This document shows positions 50,279 through 58,264 of a stretch of 64,000 bases of DNA, one piece after another. A program made the position numbers and the translations under genes. Location: positions 72,444-136,443 of the forward strand of contig NZ_AOLW01000024.1 of the NCBI RefSeq assembly GCF_000336615.1, in the 5' to 3' direction. The first letter of the stretch is position 1; each line of letters begins with the position of its first letter. Under the pieces are notes generated by a model. The model was not told the DNA's origin and ran no database searches. It saw only the letters and a list, made by a program, of their open reading frames with translations. The stretch is from Haloarcula amylolytica JCM 13557. Lineage in GTDB: Archaea > Halobacteriota > Halobacteria > Halobacteriales > Haloarculaceae.

Positions 50279-50857
50279 TCAGCCACCCCCCAGTGCGAGG
50301 ACGAGGCGGGTCGCGCCCAGCAGCGTCGCGATACCGACCACGTCGCCCGTCGTCGTCACGACCGGGCCGGCCAGCGTATCCGGATTGAGCCCGCGGCGGT
50401 AGCCGACGAACACGACCGAGACGACGGCGATGGTCAACAGCAGTCCGGAGACGAAGCCCGCGATGAGCGCGATGGCGACGAGGGTTGTGAGCGGGGCCGA
50501 CGGTCGCCCGACCAGGGCGAGCAGGGCGACGGCCATCACCGCGGCGACGCCGCTGATGAGCACGCCGTTTGCCAGTGCCGCCGCGACGGCGGCGTTGATG
50601 CGGTCGTCGTCGAAAGAAAACGTCGGGTCGATAAGCCCCTGATGGAGCGCCGACCCCAGGCGTGCGCCGAGCGAGCCGTAGACGTTCCCCCGAGTGGCAA
50701 GCAGCGCCGGCACGAGCACGAGTAGCCCGGCGACGTCCTGTAACTCCGCGTCCATGCCGCCGAGGACGACGCCCGCGAAGAGGCCGCCGACCGCACTGAG
50801 CGCCAGTACCGGGAGCGACTCCCGGTAGGCTTCGAGTGCCACCTCGCGGACAGTCAT
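50279..50857 (-). CDS. MgtE/SLC41-type magnesium transporter, half-size
   Basis: A 192-residue companion to the gene above, also one MgtE membrane domain. It starts at the ATG 50857 (MTVREVALEAYRESLPVL); the long upstream frame is antisense to the lipoprotein gene. Blocks are VPALLATRGNVYGSLGARLG and GPVVTTTGDVVGIATLLGA, which parallel those of the partner. The stop TGA is followed without a gap by the partner's GTG start. No cytoplasmic N or CBS domain is present, so gating must differ from bacterial MgtE. Confidence 0.85.
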   Translation of the reverse strand: MTVREVALEAYRESLPVLALSAVGGLFAGVVLGGMDAELQDVAGLLVLVPALLATRGNVYGSLGARLGSALHQGLIDPTFSFDDDRINAAVAAALANGVLISGVAAVMAVALLALVGRPSAPLTTLVAIALIAGFVSGLLLTIAVVSVVFVGYRRGLNPDTLAGPVVTTTGDVVGIATLLGATRLVLALGGG

Positions 50858-50912
50858 TGCAGGGCGAAGGGCGGCGAGCGAAAAAAAGCCCCCTGATAGC
50901 GCTGGCGCGCCC

Positions 50913-51764
50913 TCAACCGGGAGTCGACTGCGCCCTGTCACGCCACGGCGGCGGTCCGACCGTCGTGTTGCCGACCGCGGTAAACCTGATAGTTCTGGTG
51001 ACGGTGACCGGTTCGTCGCCGTCCGTGAGCGTCGTGTACTCGGTCCGGTAGTGCCGGACAAGGCCCGACTGCGTGACGTGGGCGACGAGCGTCGCGTTCT
51101 CCCGGGACGCCCACGCTGTCGACGAGGTGTTCTCCCGTAGCCGGTCCCCCCTGATGACGTAGGTGGTCCCGTCTGACTGCTGGGGCCGCAAGGTCCGGGT
51201 GTGGAACGGGGCAACGGTCCGAGTGACGTCGGCGGCCGGACGGCCGTTCAACGCGGCGGCGTGAACCCAGTACCGCCACGTTCCGGCGTAGCTGTCCGGC
51301 GGGTCGTACTCGTTGTAGATCGTCTGGTTGTCGCGCACGAGTCGGCGGAGATACGTATCGCCGTCGGACCAGAACGACGCGGTCGCCGGCGGCCGACCGA
51401 GGAGCACCGGGGCGGCAGGGCCGCGGACAGATATGTTAGCGAGGTGTGTCCGGTTCGCGTCCAGCGCGACCTGGACTCGGAGGTGGGACCGCAACGACCC
51501 GTTTGCATATCTGACGGTCCGGTTCATCGTCAGCGTGTACCCGGTTTCGTTGAGACGGTCACCGTGTGCGGAACCGAGCAGAGATGGGCTGGTGACGCCT
51601 GTCGCCCCGGCGCCGGCCGGATACGTGGTCGCGGAGTCGGTCGGCACCGGGGCGGGCGTCACCGGCGTCGCCGAGTCGTCGCCGCCGCTGAACCCGAACC
51701 CCCCACAGCCCGCGGTAACGACGACGATGAAGACGAGTAACTGCCGACGCAGATTCCTCGCCAT
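50913..51764 (-). CDS. Haloarchaeal lipoprotein (DUF7537-type)
   Basis: A 283-residue lipid-anchored protein. The signal is MARNLRRQLLVFIVVVTAGC with lipobox VTAGCGGF. A Pro/Thr-rich linker (PVTPAPVPTDS) leads to a beta-rich domain with repeated short strands such as SLRSHLRVQVALDANRTHLA, resembling LolA/LppX-like lipid-binding lipoproteins of haloarchaea (DUF7537). Several N-x-T sites are present and may be glycosylated. Function unknown, perhaps lipid or ligand binding. Confidence 0.82.
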   Translation of the reverse strand: MARNLRRQLLVFIVVVTAGCGGFGFSGGDDSATPVTPAPVPTDSATTYPAGAGATGVTSPSLLGSAHGDRLNETGYTLTMNRTVRYANGSLRSHLRVQVALDANRTHLANISVRGPAAPVLLGRPPATASFWSDGDTYLRRLVRDNQTIYNEYDPPDSYAGTWRYWVHAAALNGRPAADVTRTVAPFHTRTLRPQQSDGTTYVIRGDRLRENTSSTAWASRENATLVAHVTQSGLVRHYRTEYTTLTDGDEPVTVTRTIRFTAVGNTTVGPPPWRDRAQSTPG

Positions 51765-51860
51765 GCTCTAGCAAACCAATCAGATCGGAATAAGTCTACG
51801 GATCGTCGTTTAGCCGATATCTGTCAGTACATAGATGTGAAACCGTTGATTAACCTACCG

Positions 51861-51874
51861 AAACTATTATGATA
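51861..51874 (+). promoter_or_regulatory. TATA-like box for the ABC importer operon
   Basis: AAACTATTATGATA lies 22-35 bases before the ATG at 51896, giving a leaderless transcript. This region also marks the divergent space with the lipoprotein gene. Confidence 0.55.
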
Positions 51875-51895
51875 GATTGAACCACCGTATGGAAC

Positions 51896-53287
51896 ATGCC
51901 AACTAATGGCAGTACGGTCAACCGACGACAGTTGCTGAAGAGTACGGGCGTTGCAGGTGTGGCAGGGCTGACGGGACTGGCCGGTTGTTCCGGTGGCGAC
52001 GGTGGCGATGGTGGCGGCGATGGCGGCGATGGTGGCGACGGTGGCGGCGATGGTGGCGACGACTACCCGTCGCTCGGGAACTTCCCGGTCGAGGGCGACA
52101 CGGTCACGTTCGGGTTCAACGTTCCACAGTCCGGGCCCTACTCCTCAGAGGGCCAGGACGAACTACGGGCGTACGAACTCGCCCAGAAGCACCTCAACAA
52201 CGGGGGTGGCTGGGTGGACACCTTCGAGGACCTCAGCGGCGACGGCGTCCTCGGGTACACGGTCGATTCGGTGAACGGCGACACGGCGACCGACGCCGAT
52301 ACCGCTCGACAGGCCGCCTCGCGAATGATAAACCGGGACGACGTGGTGATGATCTCGGGCGGCTCTTCCAGCGCAGTGGCCATCGCCGTACAGGGCCTCT
52401 GTCAGTCGCAGAACGTCATGTTCATGGCCTGTCTGACGCACTCCAACGACACGACCGGCAAAGACTGCGCCCGGTACGGGTTCCGGGAGATGTTCAACGC
52501 GTACATGACCGGGCAGGCACTCGCGCCGGTGCTTGAAAGCGAGTACGGCTCGGACAACGAGTTCTACCAGCTGTACGCCGACTACTCCTGGGGCCAGACC
52601 CAACAGGACTCGATGAACCAGTTCCTCTCGGAGATCGGCTGGGAAGAGGTCGACAGCGTGCCGACGCCGCTCGGGACCAGCGACTTCTCCTCGTATCTCT
52701 CGGAGGCCGCAAACAGCGGCGCGGACGTGCTCGTCCTGAACCACTACGGGCTGGACGGCGCGAACTCCGTCTCGCAGGCCGTCGATGCCGGTATCGACGA
52801 GGACATGGAACTCGTCGTCCCGCTGTACAACCGCCCGATGGCACAGGCCGCCGGTGGTTCCATCGAAGGCATCTACGGAACGATCGCCTGGGACTCCCAG
52901 ATCGACAACGAGGCGTCGAACGCGTTCACCCAGGCGTTCCAGGACGAGTACGACCGCGTCCCGTCCGGCCCGGCCCAGCTCGCTTATTCGCAGACGCTCC
53001 AGTACGCGGCCGCCGCCGAACGTGCGGGCACGTTCTACCCGCCGGAGGTCATCCGCCAACTGGAGGACTACGAGTACAGCAACATCGGCATGGGCGAGGA
53101 GACGATGCGTGCCTGCGACCACCAGGCCCAGCGGGACATTCCGGTCGCTCAGGGGCTGCCAGAGAGCGAACAGTCAGACGGGAACTTCATCGACATTGTC
53201 GAGATCACGTCCCGGGACGACGTCGGATACGCGTGCGATTCCGGACCGGCCGCAGAGTGCGAACTCGGCGAGTACGGCGACGAATAG
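51896..53287 (+). CDS. ABC importer substrate-binding lipoprotein, branched-chain amino acid type
   Basis: An exported 463-residue type I periplasmic-binding-like protein. The twin-arginine signal RRQLLKSTGVAGVAGLTGL ends in lipobox LAGCSGGD. A linker of Gly/Asp repeats (residues about 37-58) tethers the domain. The core (65-460) begins TVTFGFNVPQSGPYSSEGQD and contains INRDDVVMISGGSSSAVAI, as in LivK/amide-binding proteins. The likely substrates are branched-chain amino acids, amides or urea; sequence alone cannot decide. It is followed by a hairpin and the four importer subunits. Confidence 0.9.
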   Translation: MPTNGSTVNRRQLLKSTGVAGVAGLTGLAGCSGGDGGDGGGDGGDGGDGGGDGGDDYPSLGNFPVEGDTVTFGFNVPQSGPYSSEGQDELRAYELAQKHLNNGGGWVDTFEDLSGDGVLGYTVDSVNGDTATDADTARQAASRMINRDDVVMISGGSSSAVAIAVQGLCQSQNVMFMACLTHSNDTTGKDCARYGFREMFNAYMTGQALAPVLESEYGSDNEFYQLYADYSWGQTQQDSMNQFLSEIGWEEVDSVPTPLGTSDFSSYLSEAANSGADVLVLNHYGLDGANSVSQAVDAGIDEDMELVVPLYNRPMAQAAGGSIEGIYGTIAWDSQIDNEASNAFTQAFQDEYDRVPSGPAQLAYSQTLQYAAAAERAGTFYPPEVIRQLEDYEYSNIGMGEETMRACDHQAQRDIPVAQGLPESEQSDGNFIDIVEITSRDDVGYACDSGPAAECELGEYGDE

Positions 53288-53314
53288 GACGGAATCCGGA
53301 CAGGGGACCGTGTC

Positions 53315-53338
53315 CCTCATGATTTATAGTTCATGAGG
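53315..53338 (+). promoter_or_regulatory. Hairpin between the binding-protein and permease genes
   Basis: CCTCATGA (53315-53322) pairs perfectly with TCATGAGG (53331-53338) around an eight-base A/T-rich loop, 28 bases after the binding-protein stop codon. Such hairpins often stabilise the upstream part of an ABC mRNA or partly terminate it, giving more binding protein than permease. The A/T-rich loop could alternatively be part of an internal promoter. Confidence 0.55.
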
Positions 53339-53419
53339 TTGCCTTACTTGATACACAAAAACTAGCATGATTAGGAATACGCAGAGAGTACGAGCAGAGT
53401 GCGGTGGGGGGGATCCGGC

Positions 53420-54358
53420 GTGACGCTACTCGCGGACATCCTCACCATCTTATTGAATGGGTTGCAACAGGGCGCGATTTACGTCCTGCTCGCGGTTGGA
53501 CTGTCGATTATCCTCGGGACGCTAAAGTTCGTCAACTTCGCCCACGGGGCGCTGTACCTCATCGGTGCGTATCTGGGGCTGTTCATAACTGGAAGTGTTC
53601 CGTTGAATGACGGCCAACTGGTAGAATGGGGCATCCAGTCGTACGGCATCGGACTGGGATTCATCGCCGCACTGGTCATCGTGCCGATTGTCGTGTTCGT
53701 CATCGGCCTCCTGATGGAGCGATTCATCGCACAGGCGTTCTACGACCGCCCCGACACTGACCAGATTCTCGTGACCTTCGGGCTCGCAATCATCGTCCAG
53801 GAACTGCTCAGAGCGATGCTCGGCGGGAACAGCCAGCCGTTCCCACAGCCCTCGTGGGCATCCGGTCCCATCGCGCTGCCTGTGGTCGGGAACTTCCCGC
53901 GCTGGCGACTCGGCGTCATCGTGATTACGGCAGTCCTCGTCCTGGCCGTGTACGCCCTCGTCGAGTACACCGACTTCGGCCTCATCGTTCAGGCCGGTAC
54001 CCTCGACGACGAGATGGTTCGCCTGCTGGGGATCAGGCTGAGCCGGCCGTACCTCGTCGTCTTCGGCATCGGTGCCGCCCTCGCCGGCGTGGCCGGCGTC
54101 GTCGGCGGCCCGCTCGCTAACGTCAATCCCAACATCGGTACTGAACAGTTGGTACCGGCGTTCCTGACCGTCGTCATCGGCGGCGTCGGGAAGATAGAAG
54201 GGGCTGTCGTGGCCGGACTGATGCTCGGGACACTACAGGTGCTGCTCATACAGACCGGCTACGCAGCCTGGAGCCAGGTCGGCATCTACGCGCTCGCGGC
54301 GATAATCCTGCTTGTGCGTCCGCAGGGGCTGCTTGGCTCGGAGGTTGATGTCTCGTGA
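53420..54358 (+). CDS. livH: Branched-chain-type ABC transporter permease LivH
   Basis: A membrane channel subunit of 312 residues with about eight hydrophobic helices. It begins TLLADILTILLNGLQQGAIY, typical of LivH, and contains VNFAHGALYLIGAYLG and GGVGKIEGAVVAGLMLG, the loop that contacts the ATPase. The preferred start is GTG at 53420, preceded by a purine-rich GGTGGGGGGGA; an earlier GTG at 53399 is possible. Its stop overlaps the livM start by four bases. Confidence 0.92.
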   Translation: MTLLADILTILLNGLQQGAIYVLLAVGLSIILGTLKFVNFAHGALYLIGAYLGLFITGSVPLNDGQLVEWGIQSYGIGLGFIAALVIVPIVVFVIGLLMERFIAQAFYDRPDTDQILVTFGLAIIVQELLRAMLGGNSQPFPQPSWASGPIALPVVGNFPRWRLGVIVITAVLVLAVYALVEYTDFGLIVQAGTLDDEMVRLLGIRLSRPYLVVFGIGAALAGVAGVVGGPLANVNPNIGTEQLVPAFLTVVIGGVGKIEGAVVAGLMLGTLQVLLIQTGYAAWSQVGIYALAAIILLVRPQGLLGSEVDVS

Positions 54359-55569
54359 GCGACGAACCGCGCGACGCGACTGCCACGGCGGCGACCGACG
54401 CCGACGCGGAGGTCACCGGCGGTCTCGGCGACCGCTGGGCCAGCTTCCGCGACCGGGAGATATCGACGGTGCTGCTCACGGTCGTGGGCGTGGCCGTCTT
54501 CCCGTTCCTCTTCAACAACTTCCTCGACGGCTACACGCAGCTGGCGACGCTAGTACTCATCTACGGCATCTTCGCCGTCGGGTTCGACATCCTGCTCGGG
54601 TACACCGGCCTGCTGTCGTTCGGCCACGCCGTCTTCTTCGGCGGCGCGGCCTACGCCGCCGGTATCTTCAGCGCGAGCGTGAGCAGCTCGCCGCTGCTGG
54701 TGCTGCTCGCCGGCACGGTGTTTGCAGTGTTGATGGCGTGGATTGTCGGGTTCCTGTCGCTGCGCCGCGGCGGAATCTACTTCGCCATCCTGACGCTGAC
54801 GTTCGGCCAGATGTCGTTCTATCTGGCGGCGTCGCCGCTGGCGTTCCTCACGAACGGTGAGAACGGGTTCACCTCCGTGGATATCGGTCACTTGCTGGGC
54901 GTCATCGACATCCACGGCGGGGTGCCGTTCCCGCTGTCGATGCTGGTCGACAACATGCTGTACGTGTTCGTGGCCGTCATGACTGTGCTGTCGGTCGCGA
55001 TGGCGAACCGCATCCTGCACTCGCCGTACGGGACCGTGTTCCGCGCGATTCGCGAGAACGAGCGACGCGCGGAGTTCGTCGGGCTTGACGTCTGGCGGTA
55101 CAAGCTCATGGCGTTCATCATCTCGGCGGCCTTCGCCGGCATCGCCGGGAGCCTGTTCACCATCGAGGGGAACTACGTGCCCCTGGAGTCGCTGTACTGG
55201 ACTGAGTCCGGTCGTATCGTCATCATGACTGTGCTGGGCGGTGTCGGATCGCTGTTCGGGCCGCTGTTCGGTGCCGGCCTGTACCTGTACATCGAGAACA
55301 TCGTCAGCGGGTTCCCGACGCTGGGGCCCTTCTGGCATCTCATCCTCGGCATCGTGTTCGTCGTCGCCGTCGTCGTCTTCCCCAACGGTATCTGGGGCGG
55401 TATCGAATACAGTCAAGACCGGATTATGGCGGCGATACGGTTCACCCGGGAAAACGGAATCAAGGCCGCGCTACGGTACGCGGTTGATCTGATCGTCCGA
55501 AAGGTCAAAGCCGTGTTTCAAAGGATCAGCTCCATACCAACCCGGCTTCTCGGAGGTGAGGACAAATGA
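54355..55569 (+). CDS. livM: Branched-chain-type ABC transporter permease LivM
   Basis: The second channel subunit, 404 residues. An acidic cytoplasmic N-terminus of about 45 residues precedes roughly nine membrane helices. Family blocks are YTGLLSFGHAVFFGGAAYAA and VGLDVWRYKLMAFIISAAFA. It begins with GTG overlapping the livH stop (GTGA), and its last four bases overlap livG. The C-terminus has a positively charged cytoplasmic extension after the last membrane helix (about residues 350-404). Confidence 0.92.
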   Translation: MSDEPRDATATAATDADAEVTGGLGDRWASFRDREISTVLLTVVGVAVFPFLFNNFLDGYTQLATLVLIYGIFAVGFDILLGYTGLLSFGHAVFFGGAAYAAGIFSASVSSSPLLVLLAGTVFAVLMAWIVGFLSLRRGGIYFAILTLTFGQMSFYLAASPLAFLTNGENGFTSVDIGHLLGVIDIHGGVPFPLSMLVDNMLYVFVAVMTVLSVAMANRILHSPYGTVFRAIRENERRAEFVGLDVWRYKLMAFIISAAFAGIAGSLFTIEGNYVPLESLYWTESGRIVIMTVLGGVGSLFGPLFGAGLYLYIENIVSGFPTLGPFWHLILGIVFVVAVVVFPNGIWGGIEYSQDRIMAAIRFTRENGIKAALRYAVDLIVRKVKAVFQRISSIPTRLLGGEDK

Positions 55570-56324
55570 CGGTTCTCGAAACCGAGCAACTCACCAAGCA
55601 GTTCGGCGGTCTCACGGCCGTCGACGAGGTGGACCTGGAGATAGAACAGGGCGAGGGCGTGAGCCTGATCGGCCCCAACGGCGCGGGGAAATCGACGTTC
55701 ATCAACCTCGTCACCAGACGGCTCGAACCGAGCTACGGCGAGATCGCGTTCCAAGGGGATTCCATCATCGGGATGGACCCACACGAGGTCGTCCAGCGGG
55801 GGATGAGCAAGTCCTTCCAGACGGCCTCTATCTTCCCCGAACTGACCGTCAAGGAGAACGCGACTATCGCGGCGCTGGCGGCCGAACACGGTTCGTTCCG
55901 GTTCAACTTCTTCCGCAACCAGAACAGCTATCCGGCGGTCGACGAACTGGCGAACGAGGTCCTCGAGTCGGTCGGGCTGTACGACGAGCGGGAGAACGAG
56001 GCCGCCAGCCTCGACTACGGGAACAAGCGCCGGCTCGAACTCGGCATTGCGCTGGCCGCCGAACCGGATATGCTGCTGATGGACGAGCCGACCGCCGGGA
56101 TGAGCCCCGAGGAGACGAAATCGACCGTCGACCTTATCAAGCGAGTCAAGGATGAACTCGACCTGACGTTCCTGCTGGTCGAACACGACATGGAGATCGT
56201 CTTCGACATCTCCGACCGTATCATCGTCCTCAACCGCGGGTCAGTCATCGCGAAGGGGACCCCCGACCAAGTGCAGGACGACCCCGCTGTGCAGGAAGCG
56301 TACCTGGGAGGTGTCGAGGAATGA
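55566..56324 (+). CDS. livG: ABC transporter ATP-binding protein LivG
   Basis: A cytoplasmic ATPase, 252 residues. Walker A is GPNGAGKST near residue 37-45, the ABC signature region is around DYGNKRRLELGIALAAEPD, Walker B is MLLMDEPTAGM, and the switch histidine is in LLVEHDMEI. It overlaps livM and livF by four bases each. In this family one LivG and one LivF form the nucleotide-binding dimer. The signature region, with NKRRLELGI rather than LSGGQ, is normal for LivG. Confidence 0.94.
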   Translation: MTVLETEQLTKQFGGLTAVDEVDLEIEQGEGVSLIGPNGAGKSTFINLVTRRLEPSYGEIAFQGDSIIGMDPHEVVQRGMSKSFQTASIFPELTVKENATIAALAAEHGSFRFNFFRNQNSYPAVDELANEVLESVGLYDERENEAASLDYGNKRRLELGIALAAEPDMLLMDEPTAGMSPEETKSTVDLIKRVKDELDLTFLLVEHDMEIVFDISDRIIVLNRGSVIAKGTPDQVQDDPAVQEAYLGGVEE

Positions 56325-57064
56325 CGCTGCTCGACGTGGACAACATCAACGGCTACTACGGCGAGAGCCACATCATTCAGGACGTGTCGATGAACGTCGA
56401 CGACGGCGAGATCACGGCCCTGCTGGGCCGCAACGGAGCGGGGAAGACCTCGACGCTCCGGTGTATCTCCGGGGCGACGCCGCCCGACGTCCGGAGCGGC
56501 ACGATCCAGTTCGACGGAACGGACATCACCAACGACCCGCCGGAGGACATCGCCGTCCGCGGCATCTCGCTGGTCCCGGAGGAACGGCGCGTGTTCACTG
56601 ATTTGACCGTCGCCGAGAACCTCCACCTCGCGGACACCGTCCGCAACAAGTCGAACACCTGGCGGCGGAAGCTCGATTTCCGCGACGAAGGGATGTCGAC
56701 GGCGGAGATCTACGAGTACTTCCCGAGACTCGACGAGCGACGCTCCCAGAAGGCCGGCACGCTCTCGGGCGGCGAACAGCAGATGCTCGCCATCGCCCGC
56801 GCGCTCCACCAGAGCACCGACCTGTTGATGCTCGACGAGCCATACGAGGGGCTGGCACCGCAGATCATCGAGTCCGTCGAGAACGCCATCGAACGCATCA
56901 GCGAGGACGGCACGACGATACTGCTGGTCGAGCAAAACGCCGTCGCGGCGATGAAAATCGCCGACCGGTGTTACGTGCTGGACCGCGGCCAGGTGGTCTT
57001 CGAGGGGGCCGCCGAGGAACTGCAGAACGACCAAGAGACCCGCGACAAGTACCTAGGTGTCTGA
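56321..57064 (+). CDS. livF: ABC transporter ATP-binding protein LivF
   Basis: The second ATPase, 247 residues. Walker A is GRNGAGKTS, the ABC signature is LSGGEQQMLAIARALHQ, Walker B is LLMLDEPYEGL and the switch histidine position carries LLVEQNAVA, as usual for LivF. It starts MTLLDVDNINGYYGESHI. Its stop codon TGA is followed directly by the ATG of the thioredoxin-fold gene, so translation of the two is coupled. Confidence 0.94.
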   Translation: MTLLDVDNINGYYGESHIIQDVSMNVDDGEITALLGRNGAGKTSTLRCISGATPPDVRSGTIQFDGTDITNDPPEDIAVRGISLVPEERRVFTDLTVAENLHLADTVRNKSNTWRRKLDFRDEGMSTAEIYEYFPRLDERRSQKAGTLSGGEQQMLAIARALHQSTDLLMLDEPYEGLAPQIIESVENAIERISEDGTTILLVEQNAVAAMKIADRCYVLDRGQVVFEGAAEELQNDQETRDKYLGV

Positions 57065-57748
57065 ATGTCGAACACACAATCCGCCGAAGCGTTGCTCGAC
57101 GCACTGCAATCGGAAGGTGTCGTCGTCATCGACGAGGAAACGGACGAAGTCAGCACGACGGAAGCGTTCGAGGCCGACCGCGGGGTGTACTACGACACCT
57201 ACGTCACGATGGGCGACGCGGAGTTCCACGAGTCCGTCGCCGACGTGTTCGGCCTCGATTCGGCCGCCGAAGCGGCCGAGCGGGTCGACGAACTCGACGT
57301 GTCGCGCGAGGAGTTCGCCACGTTCCTGACGCTGCGGTCGAACGTCGACGGCTCCTACACCTCCGTGGAACTGACGACGATGGCACAGATGGCGACCGAA
57401 CTGGGGCCGGAGACGCCGGTCCCCGACGCAGTCGAACACTTAGACGACGACAGCTACGCGGCCTTCGTCGACGCCCACGACCGGTGTGTCGTCACCGTAT
57501 GGAAACTGTTCTGTGAGCCCTGCGAAGCGATGAAAGCGGAATTAGACGACGTGCTGGCCGCGTTCCCCGAGGGCGTTCCAGTCGGTGGTCTCGCCGGCGA
57601 GCGGTCCCCGGAGTTCTGTCAGTCGGTCGGTGTCAACGCGGCACCCGCCGTCGTGCTGTTCGAGGACGGCGAGCCCGTCGAGCGGATCACTGGCCGGACG
57701 GACCCGTCGCCGCTCGCTGAACGGGTCGAAGAAGTGTACGGCGTCTGA
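57065..57748 (+). CDS. Thioredoxin-fold protein coupled to the ABC importer
   Basis: A 227-residue protein with an N-terminal helical region of unknown fold (about residues 1-130) and a C-terminal thioredoxin-like domain (about 132-227). The redox-type motif is CEPC (VWKLFCEPCEAM), and the cis-proline region is GVNAAPAVVLFEDGEPVERI. No signal peptide or membrane segment is visible, so it is probably cytoplasmic. The coupling to livF (no gap) is unusual for such importers and suggests that its redox activity or binding serves the transported substrate. The exact role is unknown. Confidence 0.85.
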   Translation: MSNTQSAEALLDALQSEGVVVIDEETDEVSTTEAFEADRGVYYDTYVTMGDAEFHESVADVFGLDSAAEAAERVDELDVSREEFATFLTLRSNVDGSYTSVELTTMAQMATELGPETPVPDAVEHLDDDSYAAFVDAHDRCVVTVWKLFCEPCEAMKAELDDVLAAFPEGVPVGGLAGERSPEFCQSVGVNAAPAVVLFEDGEPVERITGRTDPSPLAERVEEVYGV

Positions 57749-57756
57749 CTGCGGCG

Positions 57757-58155
57757 TTACTCTTCTTTGCCGCTACAGACCAGCACGGACCGGTCCGTGC
57801 CCAGAATCACGCTCTGTGTGACGCTGCCGAACAGCACTTTGCCCGTCGGCGTCCGCTTGCGTCCGGCGACAACGATCATGTCGGCGTCGTGCTCGTCAGC
57901 CAGCCGGAGGATCGCGTCGGCCGGTTCGCCGCTTGACTCCTCCAGCGCCACCTCGACGCCGGCGTCCTCGAGGACTTCCCGTGCCCGGCGCACGGAGGCC
58001 ACCTGATCGACGGACGCGCCTTCGGGGTTCTCCTCGAAGTCGTGCAGCAGCGTGACGCGAACCTCGCTGGCGTCCATCGGAATCTCGGTTATCGCTTCCG
58101 CGATGGCGGTCCCACGAGCCTCACTTTTGTCTATCCCAGCGACAATTTCGTACAT
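57757..58155 (-). CDS. Universal stress protein, single UspA domain
   Basis: A 132-residue cytoplasmic protein. The start is at 58155 (MYEIVAGIDKSEARG); an upstream in-frame ATG would add nine residues without family similarity. The nucleotide-binding region reads MIVVAGRKRTPTGKVLFGSVTQS, with the usual G-x2-G-x9-G pattern only partly kept (GRKRTPTGKVLFGS). It is convergent with the thioredoxin-fold gene, eight bases between stops. It probably acts in stress adaptation. Confidence 0.9.
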   Translation of the reverse strand: MYEIVAGIDKSEARGTAIAEAITEIPMDASEVRVTLLHDFEENPEGASVDQVASVRRAREVLEDAGVEVALEESSGEPADAILRLADEHDADMIVVAGRKRTPTGKVLFGSVTQSVILGTDRSVLVCSGKEE

Positions 58156-58264
58156 GCTCGCTTCGTCCGTAGGACGGGCCAACCCTTAGTTCTGGCCCGG
58201 ATTTCGAACATCAATCATCAAAAATAACGTCGCGTCTCACGTCTCGCGGACCGAGAAAGCGGCG

